Origin: an uncultured Acetatifactor sp.
Lineage (GTDB): Bacteria > Bacillota > Clostridia > Lachnospirales > Lachnospiraceae
DNA: 64,000 nt
Assembly: GCA_934402315.1 (NCBI GenBank)
Contig: CAKRTS010000012.1
Span: forward strand, 44,341 to 108,340
Direction of reading: 5' to 3'
The notes under the pieces were generated by a model. That model had not been told where the DNA came from and did no database searches. It saw nothing but the letters and a program-made list of their open reading frames with translations. Position 1 is the stretch's first letter, and every line of letters starts with the position of its first letter. The translations under genes were made by a program, and so were the position numbers. Below, one piece after another: positions 24,929 to 32,945 of the stretch.

Positions 24929-25855
24929 TTATCTGCCGAAAAGCCTTAAAAATTTCTCCCAGAGACTCAGCTGCTGAGGCTCAGCTTCGACCGTCTGTAC
25001 CGCCTCCGGCTTCTCGACCGCCCCTGTCTTTATCACAAATTGCACGGATTCCACGTTAGTATTTTTCTCGGAGACAAATGACCGGATCTCGGCATCGCTG
25101 CGCGAAATGGTATTCAGCATATCGTCAATCTTACCTTCTATCTCGCTGTCCATGCCGTCTGTCTTCTCATAAAACTCCTTTGTTCCGTCATTCAGCTCTT
25201 TCGCTCCGTCATCCAACGATACAATTCCATCATACAGGTCCGCTGTTCCCTGTCTCAGACTCGCAGAACCCTCCGTCAGCTTCCCGCTGCCCTCCACAAG
25301 CGCCTCCGTCGCCCCCTCCGCACTGATATTTTCACAGTTCTGCGTGGAGAGCGTCATATTGACCTGCAAGGCATAATCCTCATAGAACTCTCCCCTGCAG
25401 GCATCATTTTTCTCAACCTTCAGCGCTATATCCAGCTGACCCGTGCTTCCCGCCAGCTCATCGGGCGATATTTCTTTTCCGTCAAGGCTGTACTTCACCG
25501 ATATTTTCCAAGGAATCTGCGCATTTTCCAGCGTTCCCTGATAATAGACCTTCTCCTTCTGTGTCGAAAACGTGACAACTCCGTTCTCGAGACTGATGGC
25601 ATCCGTGGCATTCAGCATTTTTACCGTACTGTAATCTCCGTAATCCGTCACATCTCCCTTTCCGAAAATATTGACAACATTAACGCTCTCGACCGTTCCG
25701 TCAGCGCCTGTCATGACATAGACGACCTCTTCCTTCGGCTGCATATTTTCCGCCGCATAAACGTTCACCTCTGACATTCCGGCACCGGCTGCCAGGACTG
25801 CCAGAGCAGTCATTCCCGCGACCACACTCTTTTTATTCCAGCTTTTTCTATTCAT
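24929..25855 (-). CDS. Secreted/membrane partner protein of MMPL permease (shortened form)
   Basis: 308 residues with a signal peptide (WNKKSVVAGMTALAVLAAGAGMSEVNVYA). The first about 170 residues match the 767-residue protein at 44024-46327 block for block: VVYVMTGADGTVESVNVVN, KVYYQGTLENAQIPW, KYSLDGKEISPDELAGSTG. The about 100-residue middle domain of that protein is missing. A short run of the L-x-x-G-x-x-x-L-x-D-G heptads follows (GSGKLTEGSASLRQGTADLYDG), and the C-terminus is WEKFLRLFG. Such proteins accompany MMPL/RND permeases in Lachnospiraceae and may form a periplasm-side shaft. ATG 25855 is preceded by GGGG. The missing block is in frame, so the product is expressed if stable. Confidence 0.7.
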   Translation of the reverse strand: MNRKSWNKKSVVAGMTALAVLAAGAGMSEVNVYAAENMQPKEEVVYVMTGADGTVESVNVVNIFGKGDVTDYGDYSTVKMLNATDAISLENGVVTFSTQKEKVYYQGTLENAQIPWKISVKYSLDGKEISPDELAGSTGQLDIALKVEKNDACRGEFYEDYALQVNMTLSTQNCENISAEGATEALVEGSGKLTEGSASLRQGTADLYDGIVSLDDGAKELNDGTKEFYEKTDGMDSEIEGKIDDMLNTISRSDAEIRSFVSEKNTNVESVQFVIKTGAVEKPEAVQTVEAEPQQLSLWEKFLRLFGR

Positions 25856-25989
25856 GTTTTTCCCCATTTCTGCGCACGTTCTTTGCGCATAGCGAGTTTG
25901 TGTCAAGTGCGCGCAGACACAAATCTCGTGATTGAAAAATTGTATTTTTCAATCTTTTCCCGCCTTTCTATTCTTCATATAGAACAATT

Positions 25990-26180
25990 GCAAAACTCAT
26001 AAAGTCCAGATAACAGTTGTGCAAAATGCACCTGACCACAAGCAGCGCACTCTGGAGCCGCCGGCACTTACATGGCGTGCTTTGGCATGTTACGTGCCGC
26101 TGCGAGCGAAGCAAAGCAAAAGCGTGCCTGCGGTGGTCTGTGCATTTTGTGCAACGTCACTTGCAAAAGCATGAGTTTTG
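25990..26180. repeat. Structured dyad repeat, copy 1 (191 bp)
   Basis: An intergenic element that folds into one long imperfect hairpin. Terminal arms CAAAACTCAT/ATGAGTTTTG are followed by an inner stem GTTGTGCAAAATGCAC/GTGCATTTTGTGCAAC, continued by GACCAC/GTGGTC, and a small apical hairpin GGCATG/CGTGCC. A second copy is at 40338-40546 in the same orientation with many identical blocks. It lies between the MMPL permease and its partner gene, so it would be in the intercistronic RNA of a minus-strand transcript. It carries no open frame of its own. Confidence 0.8.
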
Positions 26181-26187
26181 TAAGTGA

Positions 26188-27831
26188 CTACTTTCTTATA
26201 AAAGTTCCATCGAATAAGTACAGCATCCCCGGCAATACGAACAGGACAATTGCCAGCGAACACAGGGTTCCCTTTCCCAGAAAATATCCCAGCTGCGAGA
26301 GCACTCCATGGCTCGAGATTACCCCGAGCAGAAAGCCTACGACCGTCAGCACACTCCCCGATGTAAGGATCGAAACCGTCACCGCCGCCAGCGTATCCGT
26401 GATGGCATCCTTCTTTCCCCTTGTCTGCCTGTATTCCTTGTATCGCTCCGTCAGGAGAATTGCATAGTCAACCGTCGCTCCAAGCTGCACGGAACTGATA
26501 ATCAGATAAGAAATGTAGAACACTGTCGCATCCGTAAAATAGGGGATCGCCAGATTGATCCACACCGCCGTCTCGATACTCAGCACCAGAAGCACCGGCA
26601 GCATTACCGAGCGGAGCGTCAGCAGAAGAACCAGAAAGACCGCGCCGATTGCCACGAGATTCACCTTTGTCATATCCTTTGTTATCGTATCCATCAGGTC
26701 ATGGGTCGAGATTCCTTCCCCCGCCAGATACCATTCACCCGGATAATAGACTTCAGCCGTATCCCGGATAACCTCGACCAGCCGGAAGGTATCGCTGCCC
26801 TCATACTCCGCGTCCACAGAGATTACCATCCGCGTGTACCGGTCGGAGCACAGCTTTGCATAAATCGCCTGATCCAGATAGCTCTCCGGGATCTCCATCC
26901 CCACCGTATCGACATAGGACAAAATACTGCTCACCTGCGGAATCAGATGCAGATCGTCCGAAAGCTGTTTCTGTGTTGCCTTATCCTGCTTCGGAACCAT
27001 CAGCACATAAGTATCGCTCTTGCCGAAGATCTCCTCAATCCTCGCCGTGTCCGCACCGGTCTTTGTCGTTTCGTCGAAGATTTTGGACGCTCCGTAATAA
27101 AAGCTGTCTGCATTTGAGGCAAGGTAAGAGGGCACAATGACCGCCACGAACAGAACCAGCATCGGCAGCATAATCTTCTGTACAACCCTTCCAAATCCCC
27201 CGAAAGACGGGACAAACGGCCTGTGCTGCAGCCTGTCGAGCCATTTATAGGTTGCCAAAATCAGGCAGGGCATAAAGGTGAAGACCGTGATAAGGCTGAT
27301 CGCAATTCCCTTTGCCAGAGCTCTTCCCAGATCAGGGCCGACCCGGAACCGCATCAGACAGAGGGCGAGGAAACCGATCACCGTTGTCAGTCCGCTGGCA
27401 ACCCCCAGACCAATCATGACAACGACCGGCTCGAACCATGACTCTGTTGTCAGGATCAGCACCAGTATGACAAATATTATCGCAATGGTTGATATTCTGG
27501 AAATTTCCTTGATGGTACTCGCCGTCGCCGCATCATCCAGCCATGTAACCTCTGTCACGCCCTGAACCGCCTCGATCCGCGCTTTGTATTCCAGTGCCTC
27601 CGGTATCGTGACATTCTCCACCATCACCCTGGCATTAGGCACACCGCCGCCGAATTCCTGCTCCATCAGGTCGAGCGCGACTGTCGATGCGCTGTCCTCC
27701 GGCAGATAATCATTCATGTCATAATCGACCCGGACAAAGCCCTTGCACACGGCGCAAACCAGAGACGCTATGACAAAGACTGTAATTACCAGCCTGGGAT
27801 GGCTTACGATCCAGTTGTAAAATTTCTTCAT
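26188..27831 (-). CDS. MMPL/RND-type permease (shortened form)
   Basis: A 547-residue membrane transporter of the MMPL superfamily, probably exporting lipids, surfactants or drugs using the proton gradient. N-terminal membrane segment, an extracytoplasmic loop beginning with YDMNDYLPEDSAS, a permease block, a second loop, and a second permease block (LGATVDYAILLTERYKEYR; proton-relay Asp). Compared with the 704-residue paralogue at 46324-48432, two blocks are missing in frame. One is about 75 residues of the first loop after VTEVTWLDDA. The other is about 60 residues of the first permease block, including the expected DYSIFL-type motif, between IGLGVA and SGLTTVIGF. Activity is therefore doubtful. 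AGGA lies upstream of ATG 27831. Confidence 0.85.
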   Translation of the reverse strand: MKKFYNWIVSHPRLVITVFVIASLVCAVCKGFVRVDYDMNDYLPEDSASTVALDLMEQEFGGGVPNARVMVENVTIPEALEYKARIEAVQGVTEVTWLDDAATASTIKEISRISTIAIIFVILVLILTTESWFEPVVVMIGLGVASGLTTVIGFLALCLMRFRVGPDLGRALAKGIAISLITVFTFMPCLILATYKWLDRLQHRPFVPSFGGFGRVVQKIMLPMLVLFVAVIVPSYLASNADSFYYGASKIFDETTKTGADTARIEEIFGKSDTYVLMVPKQDKATQKQLSDDLHLIPQVSSILSYVDTVGMEIPESYLDQAIYAKLCSDRYTRMVISVDAEYEGSDTFRLVEVIRDTAEVYYPGEWYLAGEGISTHDLMDTITKDMTKVNLVAIGAVFLVLLLTLRSVMLPVLLVLSIETAVWINLAIPYFTDATVFYISYLIISSVQLGATVDYAILLTERYKEYRQTRGKKDAITDTLAAVTVSILTSGSVLTVVGFLLGVISSHGVLSQLGYFLGKGTLCSLAIVLFVLPGMLYLFDGTFIRK

Positions 27832-27931
27832 TTTCCCGCATCCTTTCTCTTAAATTGTTCCTATGCCGGAATTATAGAGACGTCCACTTCCTCATTCCAC
27901 GGTCAAACCTGCGGCAATGCGCAAATACGGA

Positions 27932-27947
27932 CAAATCGCCCGATTTG
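27932..27947. promoter_or_regulatory. Candidate TetR operator between MMPL and tetR genes
   Basis: A perfect 16-bp palindrome CAAATCG-CC-CGATTTG in the 203-bp divergent region. TetR proteins bind such short palindromes and this one lies between the two divergent promoters. A -35/-10 pair for the regulator follows at 27973-28000 (TTGTCT, 16 bp, TATAAT). Confidence 0.55.
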
Positions 27948-28034
27948 ATGGGCAAATGCATCAGAAAATAAATTGTCTTTTTTGCGGACAGTTGTATAAT
28001 AAATGTAACCGAATTCAGAACAGGAGGGCATGGC

Positions 28035-28607
28035 GTGACACATCAAGAAACTTCTCTTCAGACGAAAAAAATGCTTTGTGCTTCACTGAAAAAGATCATG
28101 AAGCACAAGGCATTTTCCAAGATAACGGTAAGTGAATTGATTAAAGATTGCAACGTAAACAGAAAGACCTTTTACTATCATTTTGAAGACATCTATGGGC
28201 TGCTGAAATGGATGCTGGAGCAGGAGGCCTTCGAGGTCGTCAAGCAGTTCGATCTGCTCGTTGACTACCGGGATGCCTTTGCTTTTGTAATCAATTATGT
28301 AGAGCAGAACTCCTTCTTTCTGAACTGCATCTACGATTCCGTCGGCCGCGACGAACTCAAAAGATTCTTCTACCAGGACTTTATCGGGCTGATCGAGCGG
28401 ATCGTGAGGGATACCGAAAAGGAACTGGACACCCACGTCTCCGACAGCTTCCGGCATTTTCTGTGCAATTTCTACACCGAAGCCACCGCAGGCCTGCTGA
28501 TCGACCTGTTCCAGAAGCCGGACGAGTATGACAAGACCGAGCTGCTTGACCATATCTCCGTCATGATCCACACTTCGCTGCCGACAGTGCTTACATCGGG
28601 TGCCTAA
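28035..28607 (+). CDS. TetR-family regulator divergent to MMPL permease
   Basis: A 190-residue dimeric repressor. HTH: KKIMKHKAFSKITVSELIKDCNVNRKTFYYHFEDIYGLLKWMLEQ, the signature of the TetR subgroup that includes dihydroxyacetone-kinase-type regulators. The C-terminal about 130 residues form a helical ligand domain (YRDAFAFVINYVEQN...FRHFLCNFYTEATAGLLIDLF). The start is GTG 28035 with AGGAGG seven bases upstream; the nearby ATG is out of frame. Because it diverges from the MMPL gene, it most likely represses that transporter and itself. It converges on the next gene with a 4-bp overlap of stop codons. Confidence 0.9.
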   Translation: MTHQETSLQTKKMLCASLKKIMKHKAFSKITVSELIKDCNVNRKTFYYHFEDIYGLLKWMLEQEAFEVVKQFDLLVDYRDAFAFVINYVEQNSFFLNCIYDSVGRDELKRFFYQDFIGLIERIVRDTEKELDTHVSDSFRHFLCNFYTEATAGLLIDLFQKPDEYDKTELLDHISVMIHTSLPTVLTSGA

Positions 28608-30952
28608 AGCTCTTCCAGATACAGCTGTACCCGGTTCTGGATGATCTCTGCGGCCTCATGCGCGCTCTTATCCCCGGCAAAAAAGGCGGCTGCTTCTTCC
28701 CTAACAATGTTTCTGATTGTATTCCATTCCGTTTTTCTCGGAATACATTGTTCCAACAGCTCCAGATATTCCGGCAGATAGGAGGTTCCGTCCTCCCTGC
28801 CGGTCAACGGGATTACCTCCCTCTCCCCCATGACAAAGACCGGAATCGGAGCCTTCTCACCGTACATCTCAACCTGCTCCTTCACACAGTCCTGTAAGAC
28901 ATCCCTTCTCACCCAGTCTGTACAGTACCGCCGCTGTGTCTCATATTCCACCAGATAATTCAGGAAATCGTCAATGATCTCCCTGTGCTCTGCACCGGTG
29001 CTGACTGCCACGCATCCGTTGTAGAAATTGAAATAGCTGCCGCTATCGCCCTGTGTCGGATAACCTACACAATGATAGTCTTCTCCCATTGCCGCCAGTA
29101 CTCTGCCAAATTCCAGAAAACCGCCATCGAAAGCATATGCCAGCGCCCTGCCCTCCGACATTTCCTGCCGTTGTTCCTCCAGCGGGAGGTTGCTGTCTCC
29201 CGTCGTTTCCTTGCCGTAACGCTTACACAGCTCAAGCAGCGCCTCAAACTTTGCTGTACCGTAGCTGCACTTCTTATCTGCAATATCCACAAATGGCGAG
29301 TTTTCCATGTCCGCCAATGCCAGCTCATACAGCATCTGGGCTGCTGTGGTGTCATAGGGCAGACTGACAAAACGCTCCAGCGCTGCACTTTCCCTTTCCT
29401 CCATCAACGCCAGCACCTCATCCAGCGTCCACGTTTTTTCTTTCCACATATTCCCGGAAACAAGCAGGGTCGAGACTGAAGTCTCACAAGTAATTCCGTA
29501 TAGGACATTTTCCACCATACCGTTCTGCAGCACTCCCGGATAAATTTGCGAAACCGTCTCGTCGCGCAGAACTCCGTTTAAATCCTCCAAGGCACCTTTA
29601 TCCTGCAGCGCAAGGAGCTGTTCTCTTCTCAGCACAAGAAGCTCCGGCCCGCTCCCCTGGGAAATGTCTGTCAGCAGCTGATTCAACAGCACATCCCCAA
29701 ATACTCCGTCAGGAGACTTTACCTGTATTGTCACGCCCGGATGCCGTCTTGTGTAAGCTGCCGCGCAGTCACTCACATACTCCCCGAATGTCGTCATCAG
29801 GATCTCAATTTCCACCGGTTCCGCCTCCGGCTCATTTACCAGCCTGATCGCGTACTGTTCATTGCTCTCCTGAAAGAATGCAAAAATATCTCCTGCCGCA
29901 TTCTGCAAAATTGCATCGCAACCGCTGGCCGGCATCTTATCATATATCATCTGACAACTGCCGACAGGTGCGTCCCAGCAGTACAGTCCTCCCCCATTCA
30001 GGAAATAGATCGCCCCGCTCCGGCTGAAATCCTTTTCTTCCCCTAAAAAGCCTTCCCCACTATATAAAACAGCCGTTTTTACCCCGTCAAAGGCAATCAG
30101 GGCAATTTGATCGTCCTGCGCTCTCCTGTACTCAAAAACCGGGATCCCCGCAGGCAGCTTTCCCCGATAGCTCAGCATCTCCTGTCTTTCCGTCGTCATC
30201 GTATACAGCAAAGCGCCTTCCCGGTCAAGGATATAGACGGCGGCTCCGTCGGCGGCACTGACATACGACCTCCCTTCGGCATCGCAGCAACATCCACTAA
30301 TCATTTCGCCATTCTGCACGCCAAAGCCCGCTGTCGTCAGCGCAGGCAGCAGATCCACAGCTGCCGACACGTTTCCGTCACGGTCGGCACTGGCGGCAAG
30401 CAGCTGAACCGTTGCTCCCTCCTCATCGTGTACCTGCAGAAAATATTGAAACGCACCTAAAACAATGTCCATCCCGACGATGTCAGCCCGCAGGTTTTCC
30501 ATCTCTTCCAACACAGAAGCAAGCTCCGCCGCTCCCTCTGATGCCTTCAACGTAAGCGGCAGCGTCTCTCCGTCCATCCTGTCCGTATCATATTCCGTCA
30601 GAAGCCATTCCCTGCCCTCTTCTCCGTTGTGCAATTCGTAAAACTCCGACAGCACAAAATAGGATGCCCCGTCTGATGCGCGGAGACAGATGCCCGGTGT
30701 CCTTCCCTCCGCCCTCGGCAGAAAACCCTCCACATAGTCCGCGACCGACCACATTTTCCCGGCTTCCGTTATCTCCCCGGAAAATTTCCACTCTGTCGAA
30801 AGCAAATCCGTCTCCTTCTGCTGTGACTGCTCCGCAGAATTTTCCGTGTGGCCGCCTTCCACCGTCTCTGTGCCAGTCGTTCTCCCGCAGCCCGCCAGCA
30901 GGAAAACCGACATACCGAACAGCGCCAGCGCCTTTCTTATTGTTGATCGCAT
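28604..30952 (-). CDS. Large extracellular solute-binding lipoprotein (782 residues)
   Basis: Signal peptide and lipobox FLLAGC, then a Thr/Glu-rich linker. The first about 370 residues look like a beta-propeller-type or repeat beta domain (AEGRSYVSAADGAAVYILDREGALLYT; GAIYFLNGGGLYCWD). From EIEILMTTFGEYVSDCAAAYTRRHPGVTIQVKSP it is a family-1 extracellular solute-binding domain, as in sugar ABC receptors. Fusions of this kind are seen in Lachnospiraceae without a neighbouring permease, as here, so it may be an orphan receptor or sensor. Ligand unknown. It converges with tetR and lies 25 bp downstream of the Rpn gene stop region. Confidence 0.8.
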   Translation of the reverse strand: MRSTIRKALALFGMSVFLLAGCGRTTGTETVEGGHTENSAEQSQQKETDLLSTEWKFSGEITEAGKMWSVADYVEGFLPRAEGRTPGICLRASDGASYFVLSEFYELHNGEEGREWLLTEYDTDRMDGETLPLTLKASEGAAELASVLEEMENLRADIVGMDIVLGAFQYFLQVHDEEGATVQLLAASADRDGNVSAAVDLLPALTTAGFGVQNGEMISGCCCDAEGRSYVSAADGAAVYILDREGALLYTMTTERQEMLSYRGKLPAGIPVFEYRRAQDDQIALIAFDGVKTAVLYSGEGFLGEEKDFSRSGAIYFLNGGGLYCWDAPVGSCQMIYDKMPASGCDAILQNAAGDIFAFFQESNEQYAIRLVNEPEAEPVEIEILMTTFGEYVSDCAAAYTRRHPGVTIQVKSPDGVFGDVLLNQLLTDISQGSGPELLVLRREQLLALQDKGALEDLNGVLRDETVSQIYPGVLQNGMVENVLYGITCETSVSTLLVSGNMWKEKTWTLDEVLALMEERESAALERFVSLPYDTTAAQMLYELALADMENSPFVDIADKKCSYGTAKFEALLELCKRYGKETTGDSNLPLEEQRQEMSEGRALAYAFDGGFLEFGRVLAAMGEDYHCVGYPTQGDSGSYFNFYNGCVAVSTGAEHREIIDDFLNYLVEYETQRRYCTDWVRRDVLQDCVKEQVEMYGEKAPIPVFVMGEREVIPLTGREDGTSYLPEYLELLEQCIPRKTEWNTIRNIVREEAAAFFAGDKSAHEAAEIIQNRVQLYLEEL

Positions 30953-30977
30953 CCTTTGCCTCCTCGTGCATCGTTAT

Positions 30978-31250
30978 TTAGAATTCCGCCAGCCACTGCT
31001 TCACGACCTCCACGTTTTCTTCGATCGCCCGTGCAATCTGCTCTGTCGGCATATTCATGGCTTTCAGATTTATGGCGGCAATTCGCTTGCCTTCATTTAG
31101 ACCTTGTGTCCGGCCTATGTCCAGGCCTTCGCTCAAGCCCTCTTCCCTTCCCTCTTCCCTTCCCTCTTCCCTTCCCTCTTCCCTTCCCTCTTCCCTTCCC
31201 TCTTCCCTTCCCTCTTCCCTGACGTCATCATCATGCAATAGCTCTTTCAT
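30978..31250 (-). CDS. Candidate internally initiated short Rpn product (RpnS-like)
   Basis: Within the Rpn gene an in-frame ATG at 31250 (MKELLHDDD) has GGAGGG with an 8-base spacing, as good a ribosome-binding site as any in this window. The product would be 90 residues: the REEG repeats plus the C-terminal helix, without the nuclease core. In E. coli, C-terminal RpnS proteins made from internal starts inhibit the full-length nuclease. By analogy this could be an intragenic antitoxin. Expression is not shown. Confidence 0.45.
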   Translation of the reverse strand: MKELLHDDDVREEGREEGREEGREEGREEGREEGREEGLSEGLDIGRTQGLNEGKRIAAINLKAMNMPTEQIARAIEENVEVVKQWLAEF

Positions 31251-31874
31251 GTACTCCGCCCTCCATTCTTCATTCCTCCGGGCTCTGCCTACAGCTTTCT
31301 CAATCTTGCGCGTCAATGCACCTTCGGCTCTCCCCGTCTTGATATAATTATACAGCTCCTTCAGATGCTCCGGCACCTCTTCGGTGCTGCTGACACAGTT
31401 ATAAAAAACCTTCTCCGTGCCATCCCGCAGGCACAACTCCTGATTCTCCTCGCACCGGTTCTGAAAGGAATATTTCACATATCCCAGTCCAAAGGGATCA
31501 AAAGTACAGATAAACAGCACCTTTCCCTCCGGCAGTTCCCGATAAGACTTCCCCTTGTCCAGATGATCCATGTCCATCGCAGACTGATAGAAGCGGCTTC
31601 TCCTCGGCAGCTCCAGCTTCTCCACCGCCTGATGATTCAGGTTCTGCATCTCCGCATCATAGAGATGGTTCCGGTCCCGCGTATACACATCCAGCCGAAC
31701 CGGCTTGCCGTCCGTTGTGTACCGGAATTGCCGCTCCGTCTGGACGTCTTCCAGTTCTCCTACGGAACACTCTAACAGGCACTCCAAGACCTTCCGGCAA
31801 AGCTCCTTATCCTCCATCACCTTGCCAAACATGAAATCATCCGCAATCGTCAGTTCCTCATACCGTTTTGCCAT
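30978..31874 (-). CDS. Rpn-family PD-(D/E)XK nuclease/putative transposase with REEG repeats
   Basis: 298 residues from ATG 31874 (GAGGAG upstream; an earlier in-frame codon lacks a site). The N-terminal nuclease core reads MAKRYEELTIADDFMFGKVM, then VRLDVYTRDRNHLYDAEMQN, where the D and E-x-Q fit the PD-(D/E)XK active site, then RSRFYQSAMDMDHL and KVLFICTFDPFG. The C-terminal part holds seven REEG repeats and ends in a helix AINLKAMNMPTEQIARAIEENVEVVKQWL found in many Rpn proteins. Rpn proteins are DNA endonucleases linked to recombination and to phage defence in E. coli. Both catalytic residues appear intact. An internal start is described separately. Confidence 0.9.
   Translation of the reverse strand: MAKRYEELTIADDFMFGKVMEDKELCRKVLECLLECSVGELEDVQTERQFRYTTDGKPVRLDVYTRDRNHLYDAEMQNLNHQAVEKLELPRRSRFYQSAMDMDHLDKGKSYRELPEGKVLFICTFDPFGLGYVKYSFQNRCEENQELCLRDGTEKVFYNCVSSTEEVPEHLKELYNYIKTGRAEGALTRKIEKAVGRARRNEEWRAEYMKELLHDDDVREEGREEGREEGREEGREEGREEGREEGLSEGLDIGRTQGLNEGKRIAAINLKAMNMPTEQIARAIEENVEVVKQWLAEF
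31141..31220 (-). repeat. 12-bp tandem repeat in Rpn gene
   Basis: 6.7 perfect copies of the 12-mer tcttcccttccc encode Arg-Glu-Glu-Gly repeats. The perfect identity implies recent expansion and probable length polymorphism; changes stay in frame because the unit is 12 bp. Confidence 0.95.
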
Positions 31875-32165
31875 TCGTACTCTCCTCACTCTTTCCGCAG
31901 GAGAATATACCGGCACAAGAATAAACTTCCGGTTCTCGCCATGTCTTCCCCCGCTCTATGATTGTCATTGGGTAATTAAGCAGGGATTTCTCTGAATTCA
32001 TAGACATCGGCTTGCGCCGCACAGAAATTTGAAAATAGAAAATCTGCTTATGAGTATAAGAATAGCAGAGGATTATTTATTTGTCAACACCCCTTTTACG
32101 GTTGTAACTGATGCAGGGAAGTGATATAATTCAAAAATCGCATAATTTCTAAAACGGAGAACACT

Positions 32166-32627
32166 ATGGAAATCAAATATAGACCTGCAGGAATTGAAGA
32201 TGCCGAAACCTTAATAGCCATCTACAATGCCTCTTTTTACAGTGATTATATGAAATACGGACAATGTCCTGCCTATGGAAAAACAAGGGAAATGATGGAG
32301 CAGTCAATTCTAAATTATCCCAAATTCATTATAACCTGTGATGACATGCCCGTTGGCTGCGTTTCCTGCAAGGAAGAAGAACCTGGAGTATATGAAATTG
32401 GCTGTCTGTGCGTAATCCCCGAGTTTCAGGGAAAAGGAATCGGAACACAAGCCGTGAAATTTGTAATGTCCTATTACAAAGACTGGGATAAATTTACATT
32501 AATTACCCCCTCTGACAAAGACGAAAATGTAAAGTTTTATACGGAAAAATGCGGCTTCGATATTGTATCCACCGAAATGGACGGAAATGTTAAAGTCGTT
32601 CGCTTCGTTCTGGAAAATCCCTCCTAA
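32166..32627 (+). CDS. GNAT-family N-acetyltransferase
   Basis: A 153-residue acetyl-CoA-dependent acetyltransferase. The acetyl-CoA-binding motif is LCVIPEFQGKGIGTQAVKFV (Q-x-x-G-x-G), preceded by the beta4 strand VYEIGCL and followed by FYTEKCGFDIVSTE, the standard GNAT ending. Substrate cannot be predicted. ATG 32166 lies a few bases after ggagaac. It stands alone on the plus strand between minus-strand genes and is followed by its own terminator, whose loop contains the stop codon. The gene is more AT-rich than its neighbours, suggesting separate acquisition. Confidence 0.9.
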   Translation: MEIKYRPAGIEDAETLIAIYNASFYSDYMKYGQCPAYGKTREMMEQSILNYPKFIITCDDMPVGCVSCKEEEPGVYEIGCLCVIPEFQGKGIGTQAVKFVMSYYKDWDKFTLITPSDKDENVKFYTEKCGFDIVSTEMDGNVKVVRFVLENPS

Positions 32628-32645
32628 GTATCGGAGGGATTTTTT
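32614..32645 (+). terminator. Terminator of GNAT gene
   Basis: aaaatccctcc pairs with ggagggatttt around an 8-base loop that includes the TAA stop, followed by a T-run. Confidence 0.9.
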
Positions 32646-32945
32646 CTGCCGCGGAGAGTGTGAGTCTGTCTAAATTGTACCCATACTTTCAGGCATCCAT
32701 ATTTTCGCAGGTACAAGCGTCCGATTTGTACATGCGCCTTTCCGTTTCTCGCACTTTCCGCAGGTACTCTCGCTCGATTTGTACATGCGCCTTTCCGTTT
32801 CTTCACTTTTCTCGGACATAATTTTAGGGACGCCTCTCCTACCGCAGAGAAGCGTCCCTCTAACATTTCACCTATATGAACTTGCACAGAAATCTCAGTG
32901 ATCCTCTACACATTCAAATTTCCATAATTCCGACCATGGCAAGAA
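32646..32945. other. Gene-free stretch holding a 53-bp tandem duplication
   Basis: No supported gene lies here. Two diverged copies of a 53-bp unit sit in tandem at 32706-32758 and 32759-32811. They share cgcaggtac and then an identical 28-base block containing cgatttgtacatgcgcc. A further dyad, agggacgc...gcgtccct (32826-32857), lacks a T-run on either strand. The open frame across this region has no ribosome-binding site and no recognisable product. Confidence 0.7.

Noticed and set aside
25931-25953. Hairpin attgaaaaa...tttttcaat upstream of the MMPL partner gene as an attenuator
   Set aside because: A-T-only stem of 9 bp is weak and could arise by chance in AT-rich spacer.
31141-31220. 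CRISPR-like repeat array
   Set aside because: The units are contiguous 12-mers without spacers and lie in frame within an Rpn gene.
32826-32857. Terminator for the lipoprotein gene at 32946
   Set aside because: A good dyad but no T-run on either strand and 90 bp away; left as an unexplained dyad.
32624-32887. 87-codon minus-strand open frame in the spacer after the GNAT gene
   Set aside because: It crosses a terminator and a tandem duplication, has no ribosome-binding site and no recognisable sequence.
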